Positions 1 through 8,440 of a DNA stretch of 64,000 nucleotides are shown here, piece after piece. Numbering within the stretch: the stretch's first letter is position 1; the number at the start of each line of letters is the position of its first letter. The notes beneath the pieces are model-generated. The model was given only the letters and a program-made list of their open reading frames with translations, did not search any database and was not told the DNA's origin. The DNA is from Taklimakanibacter albus (GTDB lineage: Bacteria; Pseudomonadota; Alphaproteobacteria; Rhizobiales; Aestuariivirgaceae): NCBI RefSeq assembly GCF_016595235.1, contig NZ_JAENHL010000004.1, positions 152,343 to 216,342 of the forward strand, read 5' to 3'. The translations under genes and the position numbers were made by a program.

Positions 1-590
1 TGAAGACCGGCCGGCCCAAGGAAGGTGAAACCGTTCTGATCTCGGCGGCGTCAGGTGCCGTCGGCCAGATCGCCGGCCAGATTGCGCGCCTCAAGGGATT
101 TGATCCCGTCGCGGTCGCCGGCAGCGATGCAAAGCTCGAATGGTGCAAGAGCATCGGCTATCGGACCGGTATCAATCACCGATCGGCAGCGGACATGGTC
201 GAAGCGGTGGCCCTCGCCTGCCCGCGCGGCGTCGATGTGTTCATCGACAACACCGCCGGGCCCATTCACGATGCGGCGATGCAGAATATCAACCTGTTCG
301 GCCGGGTCGTCATCGTCGGAACGGTCTCCCTCGCCGACCGCTTCGGCCAGCCCGATATCGGGCTCAGGCACCTGCGCCGCATCCTCGTCTCGCGTGTCCG
401 CATCGAAGGTTTTCTCCTCGACGATTTCGCCGCCGACTATGCGGCGGCCCGAGCTGAGCTTCTGGACTGGCACAGGCGTGGTCTTCTCGAGACGCGTGAG
501 GATGTTTCGAACGGCATCGCGACGGTTCCCCAGGCCTTCGTGCGCATGTTAAAAGGCGAGAACTTCGGCAAGCAGCTGGTCAAGCTCTAG
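1..590 (+). CDS. NADP-dependent MDR-family oxidoreductase, C-terminal part (5' truncated by window edge)
   Basis: The frame is open from base 3 to the TAG at 588-590, giving about 195 C-terminal residues. It has the medium-chain dehydrogenase/reductase Rossmann motif AASGAVGQIAGQIA near its visible N-terminus and the typical leukotriene B4 12-hydroxydehydrogenase/CurA-like path: a VFIDNTAG strand after the fold, a GTVSLADRF loop, and an ENFGKQLVKL end. Proteins of this group reduce enones with NADPH in the cytosol. The N-terminal catalytic domain lies before the window, so the start and full length are unknown. A LysR gene follows only 11 bp later on the same strand and may be co-transcribed. 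Family is clear; substrate is not. Confidence 0.85.
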   Translation, partial: KTGRPKEGETVLISAASGAVGQIAGQIARLKGFDPVAVAGSDAKLEWCKSIGYRTGINHRSAADMVEAVALACPRGVDVFIDNTAGPIHDAAMQNINLFGRVVIVGTVSLADRFGQPDIGLRHLRRILVSRVRIEGFLLDDFAADYAAARAELLDWHRRGLLETREDVSNGIATVPQAFVRMLKGENFGKQLVKL

Positions 591-601
591 CGGCGGACGT
601 T

Positions 602-1495
602 TTGGAAAACATCGACGATATGATCCTCTTTGCCGAGGTGGCCGACTGCGGCAGCTTCACCAAAGCGGGCGTTCGCCTCGGCATTCCGAAATCCACGATC
701 AGCCAGCGTATTTCGCAGCTCGAGGCACGGCTCGGGCTGCGTCTGCTCAACCGCTCGACCCGCAATGTCACCCTGACGGGCAGCGGCCAGGTCTATGTGG
801 AACATTGTCGCCGCATCCGGGCCGAAGCGGCGCTTGCCACGATGGCCATGTCCAATCTGAAGGACCAGCCGGTCGGCGCGCTGCGGATCACCTGTCCGGA
901 AGTGACCGCCAGCTACTTCATGCCCGGCTTTCTGCGGGACTTTTCGGCCCAGTTCCCCAGGATCGAGATCGAAGTGCTGGCCACCAACGAAAACCTCGAC
1001 ATCATCCAGGAGCGTATCGATTTCGCCTTCCGCGTCGGTTCCGTGTCGGGCCAGGACTTCATCGTCCGCACCATTTCCTCGATCAAGCGCATTCCCGTCG
1101 CATCGCCGGATTATCTCAATTCTGCCGCGCCGGTCACACAACCGGATGACCTGCTTCATCACCGCTGCCTGATCCACGCCGCGCATCCCGAATGGAGCTT
1201 CACGAAGGATGATGCGCGATCGGCGTTTCATCCGCCTGCCGCTATAAAAAGCGACTCGATGGGTTTCCTCCTGCAGGCGAGCGTCGCCGGCTCCGGGATA
1301 GCTTTGCTGCCGGCCTATATCAGCGCGTCCTTCAGAGCCGCCGGCGCGCTGATCGAGCTGCTGCCGGACTGGCAGGTGCCGGCGCACCAGATGAGTCTGA
1401 TCTTTCCCAACCGGGACAATCACTCGAAAGCGCAATCGGCCTTTCGCGCCTATGTCGAGGCCTGTGACTTTTCACGCCTGTCGTCCACCTTCTGA
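602..1495 (+). CDS. LysR-family transcriptional regulator
   Basis: 297-residue LysR protein. Residues about 3-62 form the winged helix-turn-helix (SFTKAGVRLGIPKSTISQRI, then LGLRLLNRSTRNVTLT), and the rest is the periplasmic-binding-protein-like effector domain. The family groups with DNA-binding regulators of the AaeR/DmlR branch that often control oxidoreductases or efflux. The start chosen is TTG at 602, the only one that keeps the complete helix-turn-helix at the usual distance from the N-terminus. It follows the MDR oxidoreductase by 11 bp, and its last 46 bp overlap the 3' end of the convergent MFS gene. Target and inducer cannot be seen; the oxidoreductase just upstream is the simplest guess. 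Confidence 0.9.
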   Translation: MENIDDMILFAEVADCGSFTKAGVRLGIPKSTISQRISQLEARLGLRLLNRSTRNVTLTGSGQVYVEHCRRIRAEAALATMAMSNLKDQPVGALRITCPEVTASYFMPGFLRDFSAQFPRIEIEVLATNENLDIIQERIDFAFRVGSVSGQDFIVRTISSIKRIPVASPDYLNSAAPVTQPDDLLHHRCLIHAAHPEWSFTKDDARSAFHPPAAIKSDSMGFLLQASVAGSGIALLPAYISASFRAAGALIELLPDWQVPAHQMSLIFPNRDNHSKAQSAFRAYVEACDFSRLSSTF

Positions 1496-2886
1496 AGGCT
1501 CCGCGCCGCCGTGACGATGCCGATGAGCGGCGCCAGCGCGAAGACGGCAAAAAGCCAGAAGGCGGCGCTCTGCGTGCCGGGGATGCCGCCCGGCGCGGTG
1601 AGGCCGGCGAGATTGACCACCATGCCGGCGAGCGCCGCGCCGAGAGCGGTGGCGAACAGCTGCACGGTGGTGATCGCCGCCGAAGCGAGGTCCTGCTCGT
1701 CCCGGGGAGCGGCGTGCAGGATGCGGGTCAGAAGATGCGGCCAGCTGATGCCGACACCACCGCCCACCAGCAGGAAGGCGACGGAGAGCGGCGCCAGCAC
1801 CTGCCATTCGCCTCGGCTCGCCGGCGGCATCAAAAGCGCCAGCAGGACCATGCCGGCAAGCGTCAGCATCGGCGCCAGGCGTACCGCCTTTTCGGCACGC
1901 CGCCCCTGATTGCCCGAGCTCAGGATCGATCCCAAGGTCCACCCGACCGATGTGATGACGGCAAGATACCCGGCAAGCAGCGGAGTCTGCGCATGCAGCA
2001 CCTGCAGGAACAAAGGAATGAACATCTCGCTCGTCGTCACCGTGATGGCGAGGAGCGACATGGTGAGGAACAGCATGCAGATAGGTGCCGCGAGGCTGAA
2101 GGCGCCGCGCGGCAGGAGACGCGTTTGCGCCCTGCCCTCGACGACGATCAGCACCGCCACCAGGACCAGCGCCGCGGCGATACCGGCGATGTTCCAGACG
2201 AGCAGCGGCGAGACGCTGCCGACCGACACGACAAAGACGGCGAGAACGAGAAGCCCGAGCTGCGGCAGGGCCAGCGGAGAATGTTCATCCGTATCCGGAT
2301 TTTTTCGGGGGAGAATGGCAAGCGCCAGGCCGGCGAACAGGATCGTCGCCGGCAACATCGTCCAGAACGCGGCCCGCCAGCTGCCGAGCTCGGCGAAGGT
2401 GCCGCCGATGGCGGGACCGGCAAGCGTCGCCACGCCCCACATGGCGGAAACGATCGCCATGGCGCGCGGCCACAGGGCCTCGGCAAAAACCAGCCGGATC
2501 ATGGAATAAGCGAGCGCGAACAGAAATCCACCGCCTAGCCCTTGCACGAAGCGCCCGGCCAGAAGCACCGGCATGCCGGGCGCCACGGCGCAGATGAGCG
2601 TTCCCAGGCCGAAGAGGCCGGCCGCAACCGCATAAGCGACGCGCGGACCGACCAGGCCCAGAAGCTTCGCCGAGAGCACCGAGCCGATGATCGAGGCGAC
2701 GATGAACAGCGTCGTGTTCCAGGCATAATAATCGAGACCGCCGATATCGGCGACGACCGACGGCAGGATCGTGGTCGCGACAAACACATTGATGGCGTGC
2801 AGCGCCACCCCGCCGGCCAGGGCCAGCGAGCGCACACCATTGCCGCCGGAGAGCAAAGCGCTCCAGCCGATTCGTCGATCCGTCAT
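1450..2886 (-). CDS. MFS transporter, DHA2/EmrB-like drug exporter
   Basis: 478 residues with about 14 hydrophobic segments, as in the DHA2 group of proton-driven exporters of the inner membrane. Motif C-like text (ATLAGPAIGGTFAELGSWRAAFW) and the RFVQGLGGGFLFAL segment fit the family. I chose ATG 2886 (MTDRRIGW); an in-frame TTG/GTG pair at 2943/2940 would add 19 polar residues and is less likely. It lies 96 bp downstream of the TetR gene on the same strand, so it may be the efflux pump that the TetR protein controls. Substrate unknown. The 3' end overlaps the LysR gene tail to tail. Confidence 0.88.
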   Translation of the reverse strand: MTDRRIGWSALLSGGNGVRSLALAGGVALHAINVFVATTILPSVVADIGGLDYYAWNTTLFIVASIIGSVLSAKLLGLVGPRVAYAVAAGLFGLGTLICAVAPGMPVLLAGRFVQGLGGGFLFALAYSMIRLVFAEALWPRAMAIVSAMWGVATLAGPAIGGTFAELGSWRAAFWTMLPATILFAGLALAILPRKNPDTDEHSPLALPQLGLLVLAVFVVSVGSVSPLLVWNIAGIAAALVLVAVLIVVEGRAQTRLLPRGAFSLAAPICMLFLTMSLLAITVTTSEMFIPLFLQVLHAQTPLLAGYLAVITSVGWTLGSILSSGNQGRRAEKAVRLAPMLTLAGMVLLALLMPPASRGEWQVLAPLSVAFLLVGGGVGISWPHLLTRILHAAPRDEQDLASAAITTVQLFATALGAALAGMVVNLAGLTAPGGIPGTQSAAFWLFAVFALAPLIGIVTAARSLQKVDDRREKSQAST

Positions 2887-2982
2887 GCGCGAGCCCCGAT
2901 TCAGTTGGGGCGTCTTTAGCCCAGAAGAGCTCGCTTCCACCAATGCATTGTCAGTCGGCCGGGCATGCTCTCGCTTGCGGTC

Positions 2983-3534
2983 TCATGGCGCGATCTGCTG
3001 CTGCAATCGGCGCAGGCTCCGGCCAAAGACGGCCTTGTCGTCGAGCGCCCGCGCCAGCGTGAGCGCCCCCTGTATGCCGATCACCACGTCCTCGGCCACA
3101 GGCCTAGCCAGGCGCGCTTCCATGCCGGAACGGATCAGCGCCCCTTCCAGCGCCATTACCCAGCGTTTGAAATACCCCCGGATGGCGCCGGCGAAACGGT
3201 CGCGTGTCTCGTCCAGCGCGAAAGCGCCGATGAGACAGACGCGGCGGCCGGACTGGAAATAGCCATCGACCGACTTCCACATGCGGGCGATCGCCTCGCG
3301 GGGCTCGCCTCGCTCCAAGGGCTCGAAGACTTCGCGCACGAACCAGCCATCGACATGGGCGAGGATCTCGGCCGCCATCTCTTCCTTGCCGCCCGGAAAG
3401 AAGTGATAGAGGCTGCCTTTCGAAAGCCCGGTGCGCGCCGTGATGGCGCTGAGAGACGCGCCCTCATATCCCAGCTCGCGAAACACTTCCGCGACGAGCG
3501 GGATCACATCGGCTTTTTCGAAAACCTCGCGCAT
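2983..3534 (-). CDS. TetR/AcrR-family repressor
   Basis: 183 residues. N-terminal TetR helix-turn-helix at about 8-55 (VAEVFRELGYEGASLSAITARTG, then LSKGSLYHFF) and a helical ligand-binding domain resembling the YxaF/LmrA-type C-terminal domain (GYFQSGRRVCLIGAFAL). It represses through a DNA palindrome and lets go when a small, often reactive or aromatic, ligand binds. Its ATG directly abuts the TAG of the DUF1348 gene upstream (no gap), which suggests translational coupling. The 16-bp perfect palindrome at 4032-4047, just before the DUF1348 gene, is its likely operator, which makes this an autoregulated unit. Confidence 0.9.
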   Translation of the reverse strand: MREVFEKADVIPLVAEVFRELGYEGASLSAITARTGLSKGSLYHFFPGGKEEMAAEILAHVDGWFVREVFEPLERGEPREAIARMWKSVDGYFQSGRRVCLIGAFALDETRDRFAGAIRGYFKRWVMALEGALIRSGMEARLARPVAEDVVIGIQGALTLARALDDKAVFGRSLRRLQQQIAP

Positions 3535-3999
3535 CTAAAGCCCCAGGTCTGAGAGACCCGGATGATCGTCGGGCCGGCGTCCGAGCGGCCAGTGGAATCT
3601 GCGGCCGCTTTCCTTGATCGGCATGTCGTTGATCGAAGCGAAGCGGCGCTGCATCAGGCCGGAGGCGGCGAATTCCCAATTCTCATTACCGTAGGAGCGG
3701 AACCAGTGGCCGTTGTCATCGTGCCACTCATAAGCGAAACGCACCGCGATGCGGTTGCCGGCGAAGGTCCACAGTTCCTTGATCAGCCGGTAATCGAGCT
3801 CGCGCGCCCATTTGCGGGTGAGGAATTCGACGATCTGGGGACGCCCGACCGGGAATTCGGCGCGGTTCCGCCACTGGCTGTCTTCCGTATAGACGAGCGA
3901 AACGCGCGCCGGATCGCGGCTGTTCCAGCCGTCCTCGGCCATGCGGACCTTGGCGGTGGCGGTTTCGAGGGTGAAGGGAGGCACCAGAGCTGCGGCCAT
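3535..3999 (-). CDS. DUF1348 (NTF2-like fold) protein
   Basis: 154 residues matching the DUF1348 family of SnoaL/NTF2-like small proteins. The pattern [20 protein letters not shown], then [14 protein letters not shown], then [21 protein letters not shown] is characteristic. Such proteins form a cone-shaped cavity that can bind or isomerise small hydrophobic molecules, but no member of this subgroup has an activity that I can assign here. It is the first gene after the palindromic operator and is followed with no gap by the TetR repressor, so it probably acts on, or is induced by, the same compound. Cytosolic; no signal peptide. Confidence 0.85.
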   Translation of the reverse strand: MAAALVPPFTLETATAKVRMAEDGWNSRDPARVSLVYTEDSQWRNRAEFPVGRPQIVEFLTRKWARELDYRLIKELWTFAGNRIAVRFAYEWHDDNGHWFRSYGNENWEFAASGLMQRRFASINDMPIKESGRRFHWPLGRRPDDHPGLSDLGL

Positions 4000-4031
4000 G
4001 TCGATCTCCTATTAGACCTTTTAACTCACTC

Positions 4032-4047
4032 TAAACCGATCGGTTTA
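4032..4047. promoter_or_regulatory. Perfect 16-bp palindrome, probable TetR operator
   Basis: TAAACCGATCGGTTTA is exactly self-complementary and lies 33 bp upstream of the DUF1348-TetR start. The layout (AxACCG-CGGTxT) is like known operators of NemR/YxaF-type TetR repressors. Assignment to the TetR at 2983-3534 is by position and form. Confidence 0.7.
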
Positions 4048-4083
4048 CAGATGCAAGCAGGACCGTTGAACCCACTTCTTTTT

Positions 4084-4096
4084 ATGTGTAGACAAT
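4084..4096. promoter_or_regulatory. Candidate GntR/HutC-type site upstream of the GntR gene
   Basis: Contains GTGTAGAC (4086-4093), which fits the HutC-subfamily consensus GT-N-TA-N-AC, in the context TGTGTAGACA followed by ATAA. Two better copies with the same TTGTCTA core lie upstream of the ABC operon at 12867-12884 and 12900-12915. It lies 35 bp before the regulator gene, suggesting autoregulation. Confidence 0.55.
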
Positions 4097-4130
4097 AACC
4101 GAACTCGCTTTTTCATCCGGATTCTCCCGA

Positions 4131-4892
4131 ATGCCCGCCAAGCCTGCCCGCAAGAAGGCCGAACCGACCCTCGCCCTCGACGGCAACGGCCCGATCTACA
4201 AACAGATCGAGCGCGCCGTGCGCGGCGAGATCCTGAGTGGCCGCTGGCCGCCCGGCCACCGCATCCCTCCCGAGCACACGCTGCTGCAATGGTTCTCGAC
4301 CACGCGCGCGACGGTCAGCAAGGCGCTCACCAAAATGACCGAAGCGGGCTTGCTGGAGCGCCGCCGTAAGCAAGGCACGATCGTCGCGCAGTCGACGGAA
4401 TCGCATGCCGTCATCGGCTTCCTCGACATCCGCAAGGAGATCGAGGCGAAAGGACGCGAATACAGCTACCGGGTGCTGCGCTCGGCGAAGATCGTCGCCG
4501 GCCCCAAGACCGCCGCCTGGCCGGAAGTGCCGGCCGGCACGCCGATCCTGCATCTGCAGGCCGTCCATAGCGGTTTCGGCAAGCCGGAGGTCCTCGAGGA
4601 GCGCTTCATCAATCTCGAGGCGGCGCCTGATGCCGTCCATGCCGACTTCGAGGCCGAGACACCGAATATCTGGCTGCTGGCGCGCCTGCCCTGCACGCGC
4701 CTGCGCCATTCGATCAAGGCCGAGATCGCCACCGCCGAACAGGCCCAGCAATTGCAGATTCCCGCCAATGGGCCCTTGCTGGTATCCCGCCGCCGCACCT
4801 GGGCAGACGCCCTGCCCGTCACCTGCGTCAAGCTTGTCTATCCGGGCGAGCGCAATGAATTCGTCGGCGAGTTCAATCCGCTGGAGTCATAA
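4131..4892 (+). CDS. GntR-family regulator, HutC/UTRA subfamily
   Basis: 253 residues. Winged helix at about 20-85 (IYKQIERAVRGEILSGRW, TTRATVSKALTKMTEAGLLE, RRKQGTIV) and a UTRA ligand-binding domain at about 105-245 ending in VKLVYPGERNEFVGEF. HutC-type regulators bind a pathway intermediate or substrate such as urocanate or amino sugars. It is followed after 4 bp by an M24 peptidase, which is almost surely co-transcribed. Sites of the HutC type are present before this gene and before the ABC importer operon that starts at 12846 on the other strand, so the regulator probably controls the whole 4.1-12.9 kb block. A short Lys/Arg-rich N-terminal tail precedes the DNA-binding domain. Confidence 0.9.
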   Translation: MPAKPARKKAEPTLALDGNGPIYKQIERAVRGEILSGRWPPGHRIPPEHTLLQWFSTTRATVSKALTKMTEAGLLERRRKQGTIVAQSTESHAVIGFLDIRKEIEAKGREYSYRVLRSAKIVAGPKTAAWPEVPAGTPILHLQAVHSGFGKPEVLEERFINLEAAPDAVHADFEAETPNIWLLARLPCTRLRHSIKAEIATAEQAQQLQIPANGPLLVSRRRTWADALPVTCVKLVYPGERNEFVGEFNPLES

Positions 4893-4896
4893 GGCG

Positions 4897-6036
4897 ATGA
4901 GCGAGCTGGCGCGCCACAACCGCAGAAGGGTGATCGACCTCATCGGCGCCGCCGACCGGCTCATCATCGCCACGACACCCGAGCATGTCTTCTATTGCAG
5001 CGGCTACCGCAGCATGAGCTACGACACCGATCCCGCGACCCGCATGGCGGTGGTCTTCGATGCGGACCACGGCATTCTCATCGGCCATAAGGCGGATCAC
5101 TGGGCCGCCGTCGAAGCAATGGGCGAGGACCTCGAGTATTTCGCTTATGGCACGTTCTTCTTCGACGAGCGCGACGTGGCGCCAACAGTGGGGTTCAAGA
5201 CCTACGACGAAGCGCTTCTCGCCGCCATTCGGCAACTCTCAGGCGGTAAACGCGGCATCTTCCATGATCGCGCATCGGACGATCTGCTGAAAGTTTTTAG
5301 CGACACTCTCAGCGGCACCGACGGCTCGGCCGTCTTCCGTCGCGCCCGCGCGGTCAAAAACGAGCTCGAGATCGACCTCATGCGCAAAGCCTCCGCTTTG
5401 ACCGAACGGGCTTTGGCACGAGCCCTCAAGGAAGCCCGCGCCGGCATGAGCGAAGCCGATCTTACCGCCATCATCTCGTCCGAAATGATCATCGAGGGCG
5501 CCCAACCCGGCTTCGTCGTCGTCACCGCGGGCGAGCGCAGCGCGCTGGCCGATGCCTATTCGACGACCAGGCGGTTGCTCGGCCATGACATCGTGCGCAT
5601 CGATGTCGGCTGCCGGTTCAACGGCTACTGGTCCGATACCGCGCGCAGCGCCTTTGTCGGCGAGCCACGCCCGGATGCGCTCGCCGCCTTCACGGCGACG
5701 GCAGCCGGCCAGGATGTCGGCCGGAAGCTGGTCAAGCCCGGCATATCGACGGATATCGTGTTCCGCGAAACCGTCGCCACGGTGCGCACGTCCGGCCTCC
5801 CCGATTACCAGCGTCATCATGTGGGCCACGGCCTCGGCCTCGAGTCGCATGAATATCCGACGATCTCCGCCGCCAACAATGTGACCCTCGAGCCCGGCAT
5901 GGTGCTCTGCATCGAGGCGCCCTATTACCGGCCGGGCTGGGGTGGCGTGATGACCGAGGATACGATGGTCGTCACGGCGGAAGGTGCCGAATTCTTCACC
6001 CATCTTTCCCACGCGCCGATCATCATTGCCGCCTGA
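4897..6036 (+). CDS. M24-family metallopeptidase (Xaa-Pro aminopeptidase-like)
   Basis: 379 residues from ATG 4897, preceded by an AAGG Shine-Dalgarno. N-terminal creatinase-like domain (about 1-150) and pita-bread catalytic domain (about 155-379). The five canonical metal ligands are all visible: D236 and D247 in IDVGCRFNGYWSDTAR, H311 in HHVGHGLGLESHE, E340 in CIEAPYY and E354 in MTEDT. It should therefore be a working two-metal peptidase releasing N-terminal residues before proline or cleaving a related amide. It is coupled to the GntR gene (4-bp gap) and convergent with the aminotransferase. With the peptide-type ABC importer under the same regulator sites, it fits a peptide or amide use module. 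It differs from the two other M24 proteins in this window, which lack these ligands. Confidence 0.9.
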   Translation: MSELARHNRRRVIDLIGAADRLIIATTPEHVFYCSGYRSMSYDTDPATRMAVVFDADHGILIGHKADHWAAVEAMGEDLEYFAYGTFFFDERDVAPTVGFKTYDEALLAAIRQLSGGKRGIFHDRASDDLLKVFSDTLSGTDGSAVFRRARAVKNELEIDLMRKASALTERALARALKEARAGMSEADLTAIISSEMIIEGAQPGFVVVTAGERSALADAYSTTRRLLGHDIVRIDVGCRFNGYWSDTARSAFVGEPRPDALAAFTATAAGQDVGRKLVKPGISTDIVFRETVATVRTSGLPDYQRHHVGHGLGLESHEYPTISAANNVTLEPGMVLCIEAPYYRPGWGGVMTEDTMVVTAEGAEFFTHLSHAPIIIAA

Positions 6037-6058
6037 CGCAGTTCGCCGGCTTCTTCCG

Positions 6059-6171
6059 CCCTCACCCTGAGGTGCGAACGCAGCGAGCCTCGAAGGGTGT
6101 GCTTCAGCAGCGACACTCTATCCTGATGGGCGCTTCGAGGCCCGCCTTCGGCGGGCACCTCAGCGTGAGGG
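6059..6171. repeat. Palindromic intergenic repeat, family A copy 1
   Basis: Left arm CCTGAGGTGCGAACGCAGCG...CCTCGAAG (6066-6095) and right arm CTTCGAGG...CACCTCAGCGTGAGG (6133-6170) form a long interrupted inverted repeat between two convergent genes. A second copy with the same arms lies at 46857-46966. This is typical of REP/mosaic elements of Hyphomicrobiales; it may serve as a bidirectional transcription end. Confidence 0.8.
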
Positions 6172-6178
6172 ATGTTGA

Positions 6179-7405
6179 CTACCCCCGGTCAAGAATGGTG
6201 AAGGACGCCTCGACGAAACGGTCGACCTCCTCGATGCTGTTCGACAGGCTCGGCGACACATGTATGCCCTTAAGCGACCGGTCTTCCTCGACCTCGAAGG
6301 CCAGCACATGGATCTTGAATTCATCGAACAGCGCCTTGGTGAAGGCGGCGTTCTCCATGCCTTCGACCGTGAAGGCGCCGAAGCCGGTGCCGGGCTTCGC
6401 CTCGATATCGGTGAGGATGCGGACCCGTTCATGGGCGCTGAGCGGAACGACCCAGCGCTCGCGCATATAGCGCAGACGGGCCGACTTCTCCTCCTGGCCG
6501 ATACCGCGATTGAAGTCGATCGCATCCGGTATCGCGGCCGGCAAGGCCTTGAACACCGACCCCACTTCCTCGAACTTCTCGATCGACGACGCCGGCTTGT
6601 TCGACCAGCTCGCCCATAGCGGCCAGACATCGGCGATCCGCTCGCGCCGGACATAGAGGAAGCCGGTGCCGCGCGGCCCGAACATCCATTTATGCAGGCA
6701 GGCCGCGAAGGCGTCGCAGCCGAGCTCGTCCAAGCTCAGGCAGATATGGCCCGCCGAATGGGCGCCATCGACAAAGGTGAAGATGCCCTTGCTGCGCGCC
6801 AGTGCCGCGATCTTGGCCGCCGGCAGGACCTGGCCGCTCCGCGCCACGACATGCGGGAAGGTGATGAGACGCGTACGATCGCTGATCAGCCTGGAGAATG
6901 CCGCCACGACCTCATCGTCGCTGGCGCGGCCAAAGGGAATGTCGGCGAGCTTGACCACGATGCCCTCGCGCTCGGCGCGCTGGCGCAGGATGGCGAGATT
7001 GGAGTCGTAGCAATATTTGGTGGCGATGACTTCGTCCCCGGCCTTCAGCGTCAGCCCGTTGAGGACGGTGGCGATGCCTTCCATCGCATTGCGATTGAGT
7101 GCGATCTCATCGTCGCCGGCGCCGAAATAGTCGGCCAGGAGCTTGCGGATCCGCGGCGACGACCCGCTTTCCTTCAACTCCCGGAACGGCTCATGCACAT
7201 CGAGCTCATAAGAGAGCGACAGATCGACCAATGACCGGACCCGGTCGCGCACCTGCGCCGGCGCCGCCCCGCGCCGCGTATTGACGAGCTGCGTATGCGT
7301 ATACATGGGCTTCATCAGCGCCCGCACCGAGCTCCAATAGGTTTCGTCATCCGGCGCCTTCTTCAAGACGGTGACGGCAGTGGCGACATCATTCTTCAGC
7401 AACAT
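6179..7405 (-). CDS. Class V aminotransferase (PLP, isopenicillin-N-epimerase-like)
   Basis: 408 residues of PLP fold type I. The PLP-binding Asp is D213 in VDGAHSAGH, and the Schiff-base Lys is K239 in LHKWMFGPRGTGFLY, both as in the class V group that includes isopenicillin N epimerases, cysteine desulfurase-like proteins and serine-pyruvate aminotransferases. The residue after GAHS and the missing active-site cysteine loop make a desulfurase unlikely. It is the last gene of the importer operon (30 bp after the ATPase gene), so it probably acts on the amino acid or amine released from the imported compound. Exact substrate unknown. The ATG at 7405 has the usual N-terminal length. Confidence 0.85.
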   Translation of the reverse strand: MLLKNDVATAVTVLKKAPDDETYWSSVRALMKPMYTHTQLVNTRRGAAPAQVRDRVRSLVDLSLSYELDVHEPFRELKESGSSPRIRKLLADYFGAGDDEIALNRNAMEGIATVLNGLTLKAGDEVIATKYCYDSNLAILRQRAEREGIVVKLADIPFGRASDDEVVAAFSRLISDRTRLITFPHVVARSGQVLPAAKIAALARSKGIFTFVDGAHSAGHICLSLDELGCDAFAACLHKWMFGPRGTGFLYVRRERIADVWPLWASWSNKPASSIEKFEEVGSVFKALPAAIPDAIDFNRGIGQEEKSARLRYMRERWVVPLSAHERVRILTDIEAKPGTGFGAFTVEGMENAAFTKALFDEFKIHVLAFEVEEDRSLKGIHVSPSLSNSIEEVDRFVEASFTILDRG

Positions 7406-7435
7406 GTGAAGGCTCCCGGAATAGTCGAAAAAGAT

Positions 7436-8440
7436 TCAATGGACCTTGGGGGCGATGACCTCGCCGCGATGGACCTGCTCGGCGATGACGCAGGCGGCAC
7501 TGTGGCCCGAGGACAGCGCCACCGTCTCGGGCTCGTTCACGGCGCAGATTGCCATCGCCTGCGGGCAACGGGTGCGGAACCGGCAACCCGAGGGCGGATT
7601 GGTCGGGCTCGGAATGTCGCCCTTGAGCACCGGCGCTTCGCGCAGGGCCTCGATACGGGGATCGGCGCTCGGCACCGAGGCGAGCAGCGCCGACGTATAG
7701 GGATGACCTGGGCGCGCATAGACATCGAGCGAGCTGCCACCCTCGATGACCTTCCCGAGATACATGACATAGACGCGCGAGGCGGCCTGGCGCACCAAAG
7801 CGAGGTCATGCGCGATGAACAGGCAGGCGACCCCCAGCTCCTTCTGCAAGGTCAGGAACAGGTTCATGACCTGCGCCCGGATCGAGAGATCGAGCGCGCT
7901 CACCGGCTCGTCGCAGATGAGGACCCGCGGCTCGACCGCCAGCGAGCGTGCGATGGCGACACGCTGGCGCTGCCCGCCCGACAGCTCGCGCGGATAACGC
8001 TCGGCGAGCACGGCCGGCAGGCCCACCTGATCGAGAAGCTCGAGAATGCGCCGGCGCTGTTCCGTGCGGTCGGCGACGCCATGGATGATCAAGGCCTCGG
8101 TGATGGCTTCGCCGATCGTCTGCCGGTCATTGAGCGAGGCATAAGGATCCTGGAAGACATATTGGATGGCGCGCCGTGTCTCGCGCAATTTGCGGCCGCC
8201 GAGCGTGCCGAGATCGACACCGTCGAGCAGCACACGCCCGCTTTGCGGCTTCTCGAGCCCGACGATCGAGCGGCCGAGGGTCGACTTTCCGCAGCCCGAT
8301 TCACCGACGAGCCCGACGATCTCGCCGGGATTGAGATGGATACTGACGCCGTCGACCGCCTTGACCCATTTGCCGCGTTCGACGCTTTTGAAACGGGTGA
8401 CGAGATTTTCGACTTTGAGCAAAGCTGTATCAGCCGGCAT
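7436..8440 (-). CDS. ABC importer ATPase, OppF/DppF type
   Basis: 334 residues. Walker A GESGCGKST, Q-loop FQDPYASLNDR, signature LSGGQRQR, Walker B VLICDEP and H-loop FIAHDL are complete. The C-terminal oligopeptide_ABC extension carries the Cys-containing stretch CRFRTRCPQAMAIC typical of the nickel/peptide group. It supplies half of the ATPase dimer under the two permeases at the inner membrane. Its ATG overlaps the end of the OppD-type gene by 11 bp, so the two are translationally coupled and should be made in equal amounts. Confidence 0.93.
   Translation of the reverse strand: MPADTALLKVENLVTRFKSVERGKWVKAVDGVSIHLNPGEIVGLVGESGCGKSTLGRSIVGLEKPQSGRVLLDGVDLGTLGGRKLRETRRAIQYVFQDPYASLNDRQTIGEAITEALIIHGVADRTEQRRRILELLDQVGLPAVLAERYPRELSGGQRQRVAIARSLAVEPRVLICDEPVSALDLSIRAQVMNLFLTLQKELGVACLFIAHDLALVRQAASRVYVMYLGKVIEGGSSLDVYARPGHPYTSALLASVPSADPRIEALREAPVLKGDIPSPTNPPSGCRFRTRCPQAMAICAVNEPETVALSSGHSAACVIAEQVHRGEVIAPKVH

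Noticed and set aside
4405-4896. A 543-residue M24 protein starting inside the GntR gene
   Set aside because: The first 164 codons are the shifted-frame shadow of the GntR gene; the M24 N-terminus and ribosome site are at 4897.
6059-6171. Repeat A as an insertion-sequence end or attachment site
   Set aside because: No transposase or integrase gene, no target duplication seen; interrupted inverted-repeat form fits REP/mosaic elements.
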